From Oryzias latipes (taxonomy: Eukaryota; Chordata; Actinopteri; Beloniformes; Adrianichthyidae), in assembly GCF_002234675.1 (NCBI RefSeq), contig NC_019872.2, forward strand, positions 7,828,950 to 7,892,949: 64,000 bases of DNA. The letters are read 5' to 3'. The position numbers and the translations under genes were made by a program. Shown in pieces: positions 42,731-53,838 of this stretch (positions are counted from its first letter, which is position 1; every line of letters starts with the position of its first letter). The notes below the pieces were generated by a model, which was given only the letters and a program-made list of their open reading frames with translations, was not told the origin of the DNA and made no database searches.

Positions 42731-45700
42731 CTATCGATAGGGGGGTTCTGGCGTGTGGTAAGGGTAATCGTGACCCTGGGGCACGGGTTGCCCGTGTGCG
42801 GGTGTCTGCTCATACGGTGTGGATGTGGAGTAGTTTCCAGATGCCGCATAAGCTCCAGATGAATCATATGCTCCTGATGCCCCGTAGCCTCCAGAAGTGT
42901 CATAGCCAGCAGAAGCGTCGTAGGAAGCATCATAATTGCCAGATGAAGTATCGTAGCTTCCTGACGAGGCGTCGTAACCTCCCGAAGTGTCATACGTTCC
43001 TGGGGGGGCATAGGCTTCAGATCCGGCGTATACTGGGGGTGCTGAATATGTTCCTGGGGGTGCAGGGGCTACAGTAGACGTTTGTGCCTGTGTGGTGGTA
43101 GTTGTGGCAGGTGGAGGGGGTGGTGGAGGAGGGGGGTTGCTGTACGCATATTGGAGGTACTGGTACTGTTGCTGGTACTGTTGATACTGTTGGTACTGAT
43201 GCATTTGCTGGTAGTACTCGGAGTAAGACCTGCATAAAGTACAAGACGAAGGTGAAGAAACGCCAGGACAACCAGAGGAACGTGAACACAAAAGCAAGCC
43301 AACAAAAGCTAAGGAATTACACACAAGTGGTTTTACTTTATATGTTTTAAGCCTTTGAAAATAAATGAAATTATTTCACTTTAACTATAACTGTAAATAA
43401 ATGTGTATTATTATTTTCCAACAGGAACAGGGTTAAAATGTAAAAGTATTTTTGGAGCATGAAAACCTGTGTTTCATCCTTTACCTAGCAACAGGATCTG
43501 ATGTTTCGGGAGACATGGCAGCAGAAGTAGAGTCCTCAGGTGCTCCAGGCGGAGTCGGCAGCAGGGCTCGTCGTTTTGGTCGCGCTTGAGCAAAGGAACC
43601 CGGAACAGGATCGGGAAGAAGAGGGGCTCGATTACCTCTAATTGGGCTGCGGTCCCGCTCGTTTTCCGAGGCTGCTTGTTTTCGGCCTGCCTGCTGCTCT
43701 GCTAGTACCTGTTGATAAAACGTAAACATTTGTTCCGTAATAGTTTCTTCTCCACAAAAACACTTCTCAGTAGAGGTGCATAATTATTCCTCTCCCATTC
43801 GATATGCATCTTGATACATGGTCCACATATCGATACATTAAAGATTCAACTTACTTTGCTCAATTGTGTTATAGATCCCTGCCTATATCTTTAACATCCC
43901 CACATTTCAGTTATGATGATGTGACTCATAGGTAAAGCTACTAAAAAGCCAATTGTGCTAAAAAAGTCCTTTTGATAGAACATTGACACCAGATGGGGAC
44001 TAAGCCATTGTTACAGCAAAAATCAGGTGTTGTGAACAAAAAACGTATTGCAATTAAGAGAAGTAGACCTGGGCAAAAAACAAAATCTCAGAGTTTTATT
44101 CCAAATTCGATTTTCAATTTTAATCTATTTTTTTCTCCCTGCTTTTACTTTCTACAACAAAAATTTAAAATGACAGGATACATTTAACAATTATTTCAAC
44201 ACATTTGGAAATTGGCTCTCATACAAAGTTCAACTAAATAGAAGCTGTAAAAAACGTTTGTAAAACAATGCAGCATATGTTTTGTGAGCTACTGCTAGCT
44301 TGAGCATCTAAAGGGAAATACTAGAAATACTAGAATGCCCTCAGCAGAGCATTTTGCTGCTTGTGCTTTGATGTTCCAAGTTTGACGTTACACCCCCTGA
44401 CCAAGACCTACTTTTTGACTAAGCAGTCAAGCTGGCTTGTAGGTAAAAACAATCTACTAACCATTAATCCATTATTTTATACAGAAAAACTATAGGTGTT
44501 TTTTTTAAACTGATATTACTTTAAATGCAAACAGAGAGGAAGTCACAACATCAGATAAAAACAATTGTTTGTTTTTTTTCTAAGGAACTCCTTTATTGAT
44601 TTCTATTTAATCTTCGCTCTCTGCTTTTGGCGTTTTTACGCCGTCTATGAAATGTTCTTTACAATCACAAACGAGTTGTTTCTGTTTTCTTGCTGAAAAA
44701 CGCTCCCAGGAGAAGAGGGGTTTCAGTCAGTCACCTGTAATCTGAACCATCTGTAAAGTCAAATTAAAACCTGCTGAGAAAACAAGGACAGATTTACTAA
44801 ATGGAGGCAGGTTGATAGAAAAGGCACGCCCCATCTGCGCTTTGCGAGAGACCGGCGGGCTGACTTTACCCCCAACAACGGAAGCATAAGAAAGCTAACT
44901 TTGTAAAATAAAATCCTGATTTTCCCAAAATTGAACCGTCTAAAACAACAAATTCGAACTGATCAATTTATCTCCCAGCTCTAAAAGGAAGGTAAGCAAT
45001 TGCAATAAAGGAAAGAAAAAAAAACAAAGAGCCAATTAAATTAGAGTAAAATGTGATGCAAAATTTAACAAACCTTTTGCCCTTCTTGAAAAAACTTGGC
45101 TCTTGCTGCTTCAAACAGCGTGGTTGGATCAGGTGCAGCCTGTGGTTCTACCTCTTCCACTGACGCCGTGGTGTGATTTGCCAGTTCCTGGTACACTTGG
45201 TCAGCTACAGAACCATACACCTGGCTGGCAAGAGCACCGTAGATGACCCCATCTGCACCTTTAGAGCTTGTGATGCCTCTCAGAGCGGCATATGTGGGAT
45301 CAAAGGATGTTGTGTTGTAAAATGAATTATGGACACTTTGTTGAACCTACAAACAAAAATAATTTTACACAAATTTATATAAGATTTGACCAGGAGATAT
45401 TTTCAATAAAAGGAAAAACAAAATCTAAAAATATGTATAAGTGATTATAACTTTGGTAGAATGACAACCCGTCTAGAGGAAAATCTTACTTGAATGGGCA
45501 ACCCAGCAGCTGCGGCAGCAGCTGCAGCTAACACAGCTGCCTGACTCTGATGATGTTCTAATGAAGGAGGTGGTCTGGGAAGAAGACCTTCTCTGTCACC
45601 TGGAGGCAGAATAAAACAGAACAGAGGCATAAAGTTGTATGCTTTTTAAAACTTTATCTCTGAGTAAGAGAGAGAAAATAAACAAAAAACATTATTGTTG

Positions 45701-47454
45701 CAACACTGAATGTGTGTGCATTTACATATGTCTTTGTTTATAGAAAACTATTAAATTGTAAATGTTTAGTTTAAATGTTATCAAAGAAGGCAAAACTTTA
45801 AATACAAGTATTTAAAACAAGGCATAGTTAAAGACATGTTAAATGTATAAATATTTTATGCAAACTAAGACACAAAATAAGACACACACTCCCTGGGGCC
45901 TACCTTACAATATATAATGAATATATATAATTTTTTAATGAAAAGGTACCTGAAGAGTTGGCTGAATTTCCTGACATTTGGTTTACCAAAGGTTGGGCTT
46001 TGGACAGCTCTACAGCCAACTGACGCCCCTTGAACATGGTCCCATTGAGAGCATCGATTGCTGCCTGGGCCTCCTCTTTCCTCTCCATATGCACAAATGC
46101 ATAGCCGACATTTGAACATAATCTTGCTGCAAATTAAGAATAAAATGCCATTATTTTTTGGGGGGCTAAATACTCAAATGTACTGCTTAGTTGTTGATGT
46201 GCAACCAGAAACTATGTATAACACTGTAAGCAAAAAATGTATGAATTTTAAAAAGGTTTTTATACTTAACATTTTTTACCTTTGACTTTATCACAGTCTA
46301 AAACTCTGCCAAAGGTTGAGAACAGCCCATGCAAATCATCTGCTGAACATGTTGCACTGAGGTTTCCAACAAATATTTTTGTGGAGTTGGGTGGGCGGGC
46401 GCGTGACTCCTCTACCACCAAGGGTCTGCCTCGATACTCTTTGCCATCGAGATGTCGTATGGCCCTGTCAAAAAAGGTTTTTGTGTTTATTACACTTTAT
46501 CAACTTGTTTTTTAATCGCAATAAATAACAGAAAATAAATCAAAATGCAACAATGGCCAGAAAATTAATAAGTGAAAATGCAACAAAGGATCATATCAGC
46601 AATACTCAAACACTGCAGGACTTGACATTTAGACCCACTCCAATAAAAAAAAAACATGTTTTTAACATGTTCTTGTTGCATTTTTCTAATGGAGGACACA
46701 AAGAAATTTGAGCTTACAATTACATTTCTAAGCATTACTTTTTACAAATGGTTGTGAAGAAGGAATAGATGAAACAATGGCAATGGAAAAAGCTTGTAGC
46801 AGGGATGTAGGTGCTACAAATGGCGGACCACAAGCTCTGCCCTATTCTGTTGCATCCATTTGAAGACAAGATCCATGTACATCTTTGTTTTTCTTATCCA
46901 AGGTGGCATCTTAAAACTCTACAGCTTGACAGCTTCAATACTGGTCGCCATTTTTGTTGCAAAAGTATTGTTAGGCTGGGGTATTGAGGGCCTGTAAGGT
47001 AGCGGGAGAGGGAGTAAACAGATGGATGACGGGAAAGGGTGAAGCGCGTACACCAAGCCAATCACATCTTTGAGGCAAATTTCAAATTAACTCCTGTTCC
47101 TCTGCATAGTGTTCCAGAAAACACAACAGGTTTTTTTTCTCTTTTCCCCCAGCTAAAACTGCAAAATCATAATTAATAGACCATATAAGGGTTCCTAAAA
47201 TGTGTTTTTTCTATAACACAAACCAGCCAGCTTTTCATGTAGAAAGTATATTTCCATTACAGTCGAAAACAGTGATGTTGTATGGCTCCATACCTGTCTG
47301 CTGCCCCTTCTCCTTTCAGGGTAACAAAGGCATACTGTCTGAGCAATGAGCACGTGTTTATCTCTCCATATGGAGAAAATATTTTACTTATTTCTTCATG
47401 AGTTGCGTCTATAGGAAGATTCCCCACAAACAACTTCACGTTCTCACCACTCAT
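42731..47454 (-). CDS. rbm14: RNA-binding protein 14-like (two RRMs, prion-like tail)
   Basis: Nuclear RNA-binding protein; RBM14 (CoAA/paraspeckle factor) acts in transcription co-activation, splicing and paraspeckles. Seven coding exons: 47454-47294, 46464-46280, 46126-45950, 45599-45490, 45346-45074, 43708-43485, 43229-42731; 1,629 nt, 542 residues (human RBM14 669). RRM1 starts KLFVGNLPIDATHEE (about residues 6-73), RRM2 starts KIFVGNLSATCSADD (83-156) with RNP1-like GYAFVHME. Then an alanine-rich stretch, a segment with PDPTTLFEAARAKFFQEGQK, a basic-proline segment, and a tail (377-542) rich in Gln/Tyr, a Pro run and repeats of the type [SG]YD[AT]S[SA]G. ATG at 47454 follows an acceptor at 47473; a non-coding first exon ends at 47993. 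Tandem RRMs plus low-complexity tail favour RBM14 over RBM4, whose CCHC zinc knuckle is absent. Paralogue assignment is uncertain. Confidence 0.78.
46630..47195. mobile_element. GCCCACTCC-type DNA transposon, copy in rbm14 intron
   Basis: Begins 'agacccactccaata' and continues with 'aacatgttcttgttgcattt', 'atggaggacacaaag', 'gatccatgtacatc' and 'gatggatgacgggaaa', all shared with other copies. The right end is eroded, so 47195 is approximate. It lies between the first two rbm14 coding exons. Confidence 0.7.
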
Positions 47455-47992
47455 CTCTAGGTCGACCAGGCATCTGAAATGAGGAATACAATTGTACAAT
47501 TAGATTTCGACGCGTTCTCCAGTAAACTAGAACGGTAAAATTATCTTTGAAAGCAATATTGAATCGTAACCAAATTGAGCTTGTTGTTATAACGGGATTT
47601 CCATTGACAGAGAAGCTACTACTAGCGTGATGCTTAGCTAACTTTAAAGTTCATCAACGTAAAATCGATTTTAAAGAGTTTAAGTCAGATAAAAAGGTTG
47701 AATACATGGGATATAGCGTCGCTTTAATTGCACATCTAACAGTTAACTAAAATTAATGGCGTTACTGGCCATCTTGTTTAACGCTAGCATAACGCAATGC
47801 TAAGCTAGGCTAGCTACTGTTAACGCAATGGCTTTTTGTTTTTCCAAATTAAAGCAAGCTTTCACCAAAGCTGCATTTATCTCTCGTTCCAATCTGTCAT
47901 AAATTACATAAAGGATTTTAGTTATAACTTTTCCGTTGAGTAAATAGCTCGGAAATATGTAGTTGTTACTAAATAACGCTTAGACGGCTTAC

Positions 47993-48411
47993 CCAACGCG
48001 GTCGTAGCGCTGATGTCTTTCAAACATCACATCCGGTTCCGGTTTATTCAACACGCAGCTAGGGGGCGATGTTCCACCCGAAATTGAATACTTTAAAATA
48101 AACATCGCAATAAATTGTGTTTAGTTTATAAATTCAAGTTTTTAAAAACAAAAAAACTACAAATTTACAGAAAAGGACAGGTGATGGATAAAATGGTATA
48201 ATTTGTTCCTACCTCAGGTGAGATCCGGTACAAAGGAAGGGGGAGGGGCCTAACGCATTCATCTATCTGTGAGCGCACGTCATGACAGGTCGGAGAGGAA
48301 AGAAATGCTGACTTTTTCTTTCTTTTTTTCGTTTAAAAAAAATCATAGTCAAGTTGACGGAGGAACATGTCATGAGAATGCGGAATAAAAAAGAATGACT
48401 TGGGGGGAAAG
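47993..48411. promoter_or_regulatory. Bidirectional promoter of rbm14 (minus) and rin1-like (plus)
   Basis: Two non-coding first exons face away from each other: rbm14's ends with donor ...TTGG|gtaagc at 47993 (minus) and the rin1-like one ends with ...AAAG|gtaaga at 48411 (plus). Start sites must therefore lie within about 300 bp of each other near 48050-48300. No TATA box is obvious. Confidence 0.55.
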
Positions 48412-48925
48412 GTAAGAACACACTAATTCCGTATAAAATGTTTTACTTAGTGTTGCGCACCAAAGACAAGGGGAAGTTGTGTGTGTGTGAGGCAGGAAGA
48501 CTGTTGTAGAAAAGAATTGTGAGCATTTTCTTAAGGAATAAACAGTGAAGATTCAGCCAGATGATAGCCCAGTTTTCTGTAGTCTATGAGACCTGACAAA
48601 AAATAGTTGAATATATATTTTATGCCTTTCCCAGTCTTTGTGGTGTGACCTGCGTGTATAGAATTTAAAGCCTTGCCTCCTGAAGGTTGCCATATCATTT
48701 AAGCTCTGTCTAAGTTTTTGCTTCGCTTTACCAAGTCTGGACTTGCTGGTCCAATCCATCCAGATTTATTACACAGGTGTGTTTCCTTTAAGTGCAGGAG
48801 TCTCACCTATCTTTCTTACAGTGGACCACAAATGCATAATAAACCCCTTGCAGTCTTTTGGGACACCCTAGTAATTTGAGACACAACTAATCACCAGGTA
48901 ATTATTTTCTTTGAAATGTGTGTAG

Positions 48926-51900
48926 ATGGCACAGCAAGAGGACCCGCTGTATGATTTCCCAGAGCCCATCAAGCCGCAGAAGAGAAATCTACAGAAGCTT
49001 CAGAGAGGAAGGGGCTCCCTAAGAAGCATCAGCGTTCTGGACCGCCTCCTGTTGACAGTTCCTGTGTGGCTTCAGCTGTCAATCAACCCTGCCACCGCAC
49101 TACACATACTCCAGAGGGAACCTCCTGGGGTCTGAGATTTATTTCTACACTCATGATGTGCATGCGTGATCCTCGTCTATAGTTTCTCTCCATCTATCAC
49201 GTGATCTCTCTTACATCCAGTAATAAGTTGTGTTCTCCAGCAGTCATTCCTGGTGAGAAAGTCTCGCACTTCCCAAAGAAATGTGCTTTGTGTCCGTTTG
49301 GCGGATGACAGTGTTCCATCGTTTGTTCAGGAGTTTGGCATCAGGAAGGAACAATCCAGTAAGTATGGAATGCATTTTCTATACATTTCTTTTCCATCTA
49401 CAGCTCCTCTTAATGCAGCCATCATTGTATCACAGTCATATTCACAAACAAGGATTTTGATTGCCAGCTTTTATCCTGATTTAGAGAACCGCAGGTAAAA
49501 GATAACAGACTTTCTTTTAAAGACCCACTCCAAGGAAAATCATGTTTTGGATGTTTTTAACATGTTTTTTTAGCATTTTACATATGATAAAGGACATTTA
49601 TGTAGAAAAAATAGGCTTATGATTGCATTTCTGAGTATTTATTTATTCAAATTGTTGTGAATCAGGAACAGGCAAAAAATGGCGTTTGTAAAATTGTAAT
49701 TATGACGTAGGTGCTAAAGTTGGTGGGCCACAAACTCCCTGCTCTGCTCCATTCCGATGCATCCACTTGTAGACACATAGATCCATGTACGCCTCCGTTT
49801 TCCTCGTCCAAGTTGGCATTTGGCTAAAAACTGTACGGCTGGATGGCTCCAATATTGCTCACCCCTGGGAACGCTTTTAAAATATTTCTACATTGCATCA
49901 TTTTATAATTCTTTTTTTTTTTATCACAGTCTGTGTGTGTGCATGTGTGTGTGTGTGGGGGGGCATTGTGCGTGTTTTAACAAAATATTTTTAGTCTTGT
50001 CCTTTTGTTTTTAAATTTGATTATGTTTAATGTAAAGCACTTTGAGTAGCTCGCACTGTAAAAGTGCTATAGAAATAAAATTTGATTTGATTTGAATTAA
50101 TTTGATTTGATTTGAAATAGATGAAAAGATGATCAGAGTGGAACTTAAATTTTCTTTCTTATTTTTGAATTAAAAAATAAAAAATAAAATGTTGTGATTA
50201 CAGTCCTCCAATTAATCACAGTTTCAATGTGAAATACTTAGTAGAACTTTAGTACAACTAAAAAAAAAACCTCAAAGTGGCCGTTGCAAGAAAGGCAAAT
50301 CTCATTTGTGCCTATATAAAGCAGATAGGTTTCTTTTATTCTGGGCTGCAGCACTCATGTGAGTATTAAACAATTATGCAAAAATTTGTCAACAAGAGTT
50401 ATACAAGCATTAAAACAAATCAGTTAAACTTTCCGTAGTAGGAGAGGTCGCTTAAAAGTAAATATCTTCCAAAGCAGCTTACAATCTTTTGCACCATAGA
50501 GCCCTCCCCAAGGTCAGACACCCCTCTGGAGATTTGTGGCTTTGACTCTTTCTGGTTGTTTTGTCTCCTTGAAGTCTGTTTCTGTTTTTTTGCAGTCACT
50601 TTCCATCCTTTAACAGTCTGTTTGAGCCGATTTGCTCTCAGTTTTCTTCTCTTTTTAAGCAGCATTGGGTTGTTTGTTCCTATAATTTTTGCATTTTGCA
50701 ATTATTTTGCATTATTTTTGTTGTCAATTTTTGTGGAAATTGTTTGATTACTTAAAGTGTTAAAGTGTTGTGTTTTTTTTGCAGATTTTGGACACTTTTG
50801 TTCCTCTTTGGGATGATTTTATGTTTCTTTGCAATCTAAATTGTTACCAGGGTCAGAAAAAGGAATTAGCCTAGCCTTGGACAGCCTCTCTAAAATATTA
50901 TTATGTTATAACAATTTGATTTTTTTTCTTGTTGTCACATGTACATTTAAAATATGTTTGATTTTTGTTTTACTAATGCACTTGTTGATAACATTATTAT
51001 TGTTTTCCATTAACATATCATTGTTTTCTACTCAGCTTCAGACTGAAGTAAAACACCTCTAAGAACCCATATTATTTATAATTTTTTTCTTATTCACCAG
51101 CTCTGTCTTTGGAAACTTCAGCAATCAGCTTTCCAGATCTTCCAAGGCTGATTTCCTTTTACTGTGTCAGCAGGTAAAGCAACAATGAAGTTTCAGTTTT
51201 TATTTCTTGCAGACTGGAATATTTTTAATCAATGTCTTTCTAAAATATGAAATTTTAGATTTTAAACACATGTATGACTTATTGATTATGTTTCATATCA
51301 ACCTTATCTGTGTGTCAGAGATGTCTTGCCTTTTCCCCTGGAGCTCCCAGAAGCCATTGCAAAAGCAGCATCGCACAAAGAACTGGAGTCTATCTCACAT
51401 ATGGGAATAGGTTGGTAAATTGTTCATTTCTTCACAGCAGATTTGGTCATTATGTATTGTTTTAGGCTTTGTAGAATGGATTAATGATACACATGAGTCA
51501 CTCAGCCGTTATGCATGCAGAAACTGCACTCAGCAACCGGGGACCAGACCAATTATTAGTCAAATAAAAAAAGATTATGTTGTATTTTTATATCATGTGA
51601 CTTATCAGTGTACCCACAACATTTTTTATCATTTTGCATTGAAAGTGTGATTTTATGGCATAATAGAGTTTAGCTATTGGTACTTTTTTCGTTGTTTTAC
51701 AGAATTCTGGAGTTCCCAGCTAAATGTCCGTGGGCCACGGGACGCACTGAGGCTCAAGGTGGTGGCTGATCAGAAGCCTGATGTTGAAACACCAGCTTCT
51801 GCTGCTCAACCGGATTCAGCTCCCCATTCTGAGTCAGACAGCCCGCCTCACAAAGCACCTGCCTCAAACACCGTAACCAAAGTGTCTGATCCAAATGCTA

Positions 51901-52964
51901 CTCTGTTCCAAAGGTTTTGTCCAATCATGACACGCAGCCCCAAAGAGCTAGACTGTGGCTCTGGCCTGGGTGCTCTTTGTTTCATCAACCCACTTTTCCC
52001 CCAGTCTGGGAACAACCTATCTAAACGGCGCATGTTCAAACAAAGCCTTAAAGTTCGGGTTTCTACAGAGACATGTACTCTACTCTCACCTCCACTTGCT
52101 CCACCGCCACCTCCACCCCTTATGCCAAAAACCAAAGGGAGAGGCAAGGCCAAAAAACAGGCAAAAGAAATCCCAGAGTTAAGTGAAGATTCAGTCCAAG
52201 TACATGGTCAAACAGGTGATGACAACCAAACCCAGCCCCTGCCACACATACAAGACCTCGACCTTGAGGACAAAGTGAACCCTTCAACAGGAACTCGTCA
52301 TCTCCAAGTAGAAGTGAAGGAGCAGGGTCAAGAGTGGACAGAAGAAGGACAAAGGAACGCTGGAAATGAGAAAATGAAAGAGGAACTGGCTCAACTACCA
52401 GCAGCAATGGACCATCTTCTAACAGACTACATGAAACCTTCACCTCTAACCAGTTTTTCCCACATCCCCTCACTGTACCAGTCACCATCCACCTGTCCCA
52501 TGACACCCCCACTTTTCCCCAAAATGTCATCACTTTCTCCTATCTCTCCCAGTCCTGTCTCCCTCTCACCTAATCATTCTCCCTCTTTATCTCCCAAGTT
52601 GCCTTCTTCCCTTTCACCATCTCTTTCCCCCAAGGCCTCCTCCTCTTTCTCTTGTGTCCGTCCATCCCAGTCCTTACAAGCAGAGCTGGACAGTGATTAT
52701 GCTATTCCGACAGTGACAGGCCGGCAGAGGTCGGGAACGCAGCCTCACAAAGGGGATCAGGGCACCAACACAAATGCAGGTAAAGGTGCCGAAAAGGAAG
52801 ATGTTCACACAGAAAGGGAAGAAAAAGACTATGTGGATTTAGAGATAGATGCTGGGTTTGTAAAGGAAAAAGAGAGCTGCATTTCCATCAGTGACCTAGA
52901 AAAAGAAAGGGTTCCTACAAATCCTTTAGAACCCAGACAGACCAACAGTTCGACCCTTGAATAA
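48926..52964 (+). CDS. rin1: RIN1-like adaptor lacking VPS9 and RA domains
   Basis: RIN proteins link Ras and tyrosine kinases to Rab5; RIN1 also binds and activates ABL kinases. Five coding exons: 48926-49129, 49244-49358, 51101-51173, 51319-51410, 51703-52964; 1,746 nt, 581 residues (human RIN1 783). Visible: EDPLYDFPEP with Tyr9 (matches ABL-phosphorylated Tyr36 of human RIN1, QDPLYDVP); SH2 domain about residues 48-150 with SFLVRKS (Arg73); HKELESISHMGIEFWSSQLN; the RIN1 block SPKELDCGSGLGALCFINPL; KVRVSTET; then PPLAPPPPPP (residues 291-300) and a long Ser/Pro tail with possible phosphotyrosine sites DYAIP (Tyr495) and DYVDL (Tyr539). The frame then ends at a stop; the RIN-homology, VPS9 and Ras-association regions are absent and no later exon exists before dpp3. 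The ATG directly follows an acceptor; a non-coding exon lies upstream. Confidence 0.85.
49518..50149. mobile_element. GCCCACTCC-type DNA transposon interrupted by a retroposon tail
   Basis: Starts 'ttaaagacccactccaagg' and ends 'gatcagagtggaacttaaat', inverted copies with mismatches. The left 340 bp match the copies at 19166 and 46630. From about 49860 to 50117 the sequence departs from the family and ends in a LINE/SINE-type tail. It occupies intron 2 of the rin1-like gene, whose remaining part (50150-51100) shows nothing recognisable. Confidence 0.7.
49860..50117 (+). mobile_element. LINE/SINE 3' fragment nested in a DNA transposon
   Basis: Contains a (GT)n run (about 49928-49958) and ends with 'gtaaagcactttgagtagct' and 'tgtaaaagtgctatagaaat' followed by TTGAT-type tail repeats, the usual 3' end of fish L2-like LINEs and the SINEs that copy their tail. 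Plus orientation. The 5' boundary is where similarity to the host transposon stops. Confidence 0.6.
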
Positions 52965-53191
52965 AGAACCACATCAGAGAGTAAATAGTTTTTTATGTTC
53001 CTTTTAAAAACAAATTGGACTTTAAATGGTTATATTTTTAAATGAAGTAGTTTTATATAAATTAAATTTGATATTGCAGTGAAAACCCATCTTTTAATGA
53101 AATTGGTTCTTTAAATGCAGCTTTTAGTTGTATTCCTTTTAAAATTGTTTCTGAAAATTATGTATAGCTAATTACTGTAGACTTTAATTGT

Positions 53192-53272
53192 AATAAAAGC
53201 CACTTGTGTTTAAATTAATAAAAAAACAAAATCAAAGCCGTGTCCTGATCACTGTAGAAAATGCTTTTTATT
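53192..53272. promoter_or_regulatory. Facing polyadenylation signals of rin1-like and dpp3
   Basis: Plus-strand AATAAA at 53192-53197 and 53217-53222 end the rin1-like transcript; minus-strand AATAAA at 53267-53272 ends dpp3. The two genes terminate tail-to-tail with only 44 bp between the nearest signals, so cleavage sites nearly meet or overlap. Confidence 0.7.
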
Positions 53273-53838
53273 CGAGTTGCTTCATCATGTGTTGTATACA
53301 TTGCAAGAAAAGTTATTCATCCTTTGTATATTTGTGACAAACTAAAACAAAATTGCATATTTGTTTATTTTGTTTCTTAAAGTCAGAGTTGAAAGCCACT
53401 GCAGTCAGGTAACACTTACTTGGTCAGCTCATGAGCACAACAGCTGCACAAAAATTTGACATTTTAAACAAGAAGAGCACAAAAATCAATCTAAGTACAT
53501 TCTCTACATCACAAACATGACGTTCTAATGACAATCTAGTTGGGAGAAACATTTTTTCATTATTGTATTTGACATTTTTTATTGTTTTGTAATTATAAAA
53601 GAGAAAAAAATGTTGCATTAATACTTTTTAATGAGAAAAAATTCAAGTGATGTTCGAGATCTCTCTCAATCGTTCTGTATTATTTCAGCTGTTGAACTTT
53701 AGTCTCATCGGATTTATCTTCTCACAACACTTTTTTTTTTGTTCAATTCTGAGGCCGTCTTCTGTCACATACATGAAAAAGTAATTGCTTTCAGCAGTTG
53801 GTATTTTGAAACACATGGAACAGATTATTCAGCTTCCA

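Noticed and set aside
42715-43077. 120-codon plus-strand frame
   Set aside because: Opposite-strand shadow of the repetitive rbm14 tail.
52120-52533. 137-codon minus-strand frame
   Set aside because: Opposite-strand shadow of the large rin1-like exon.
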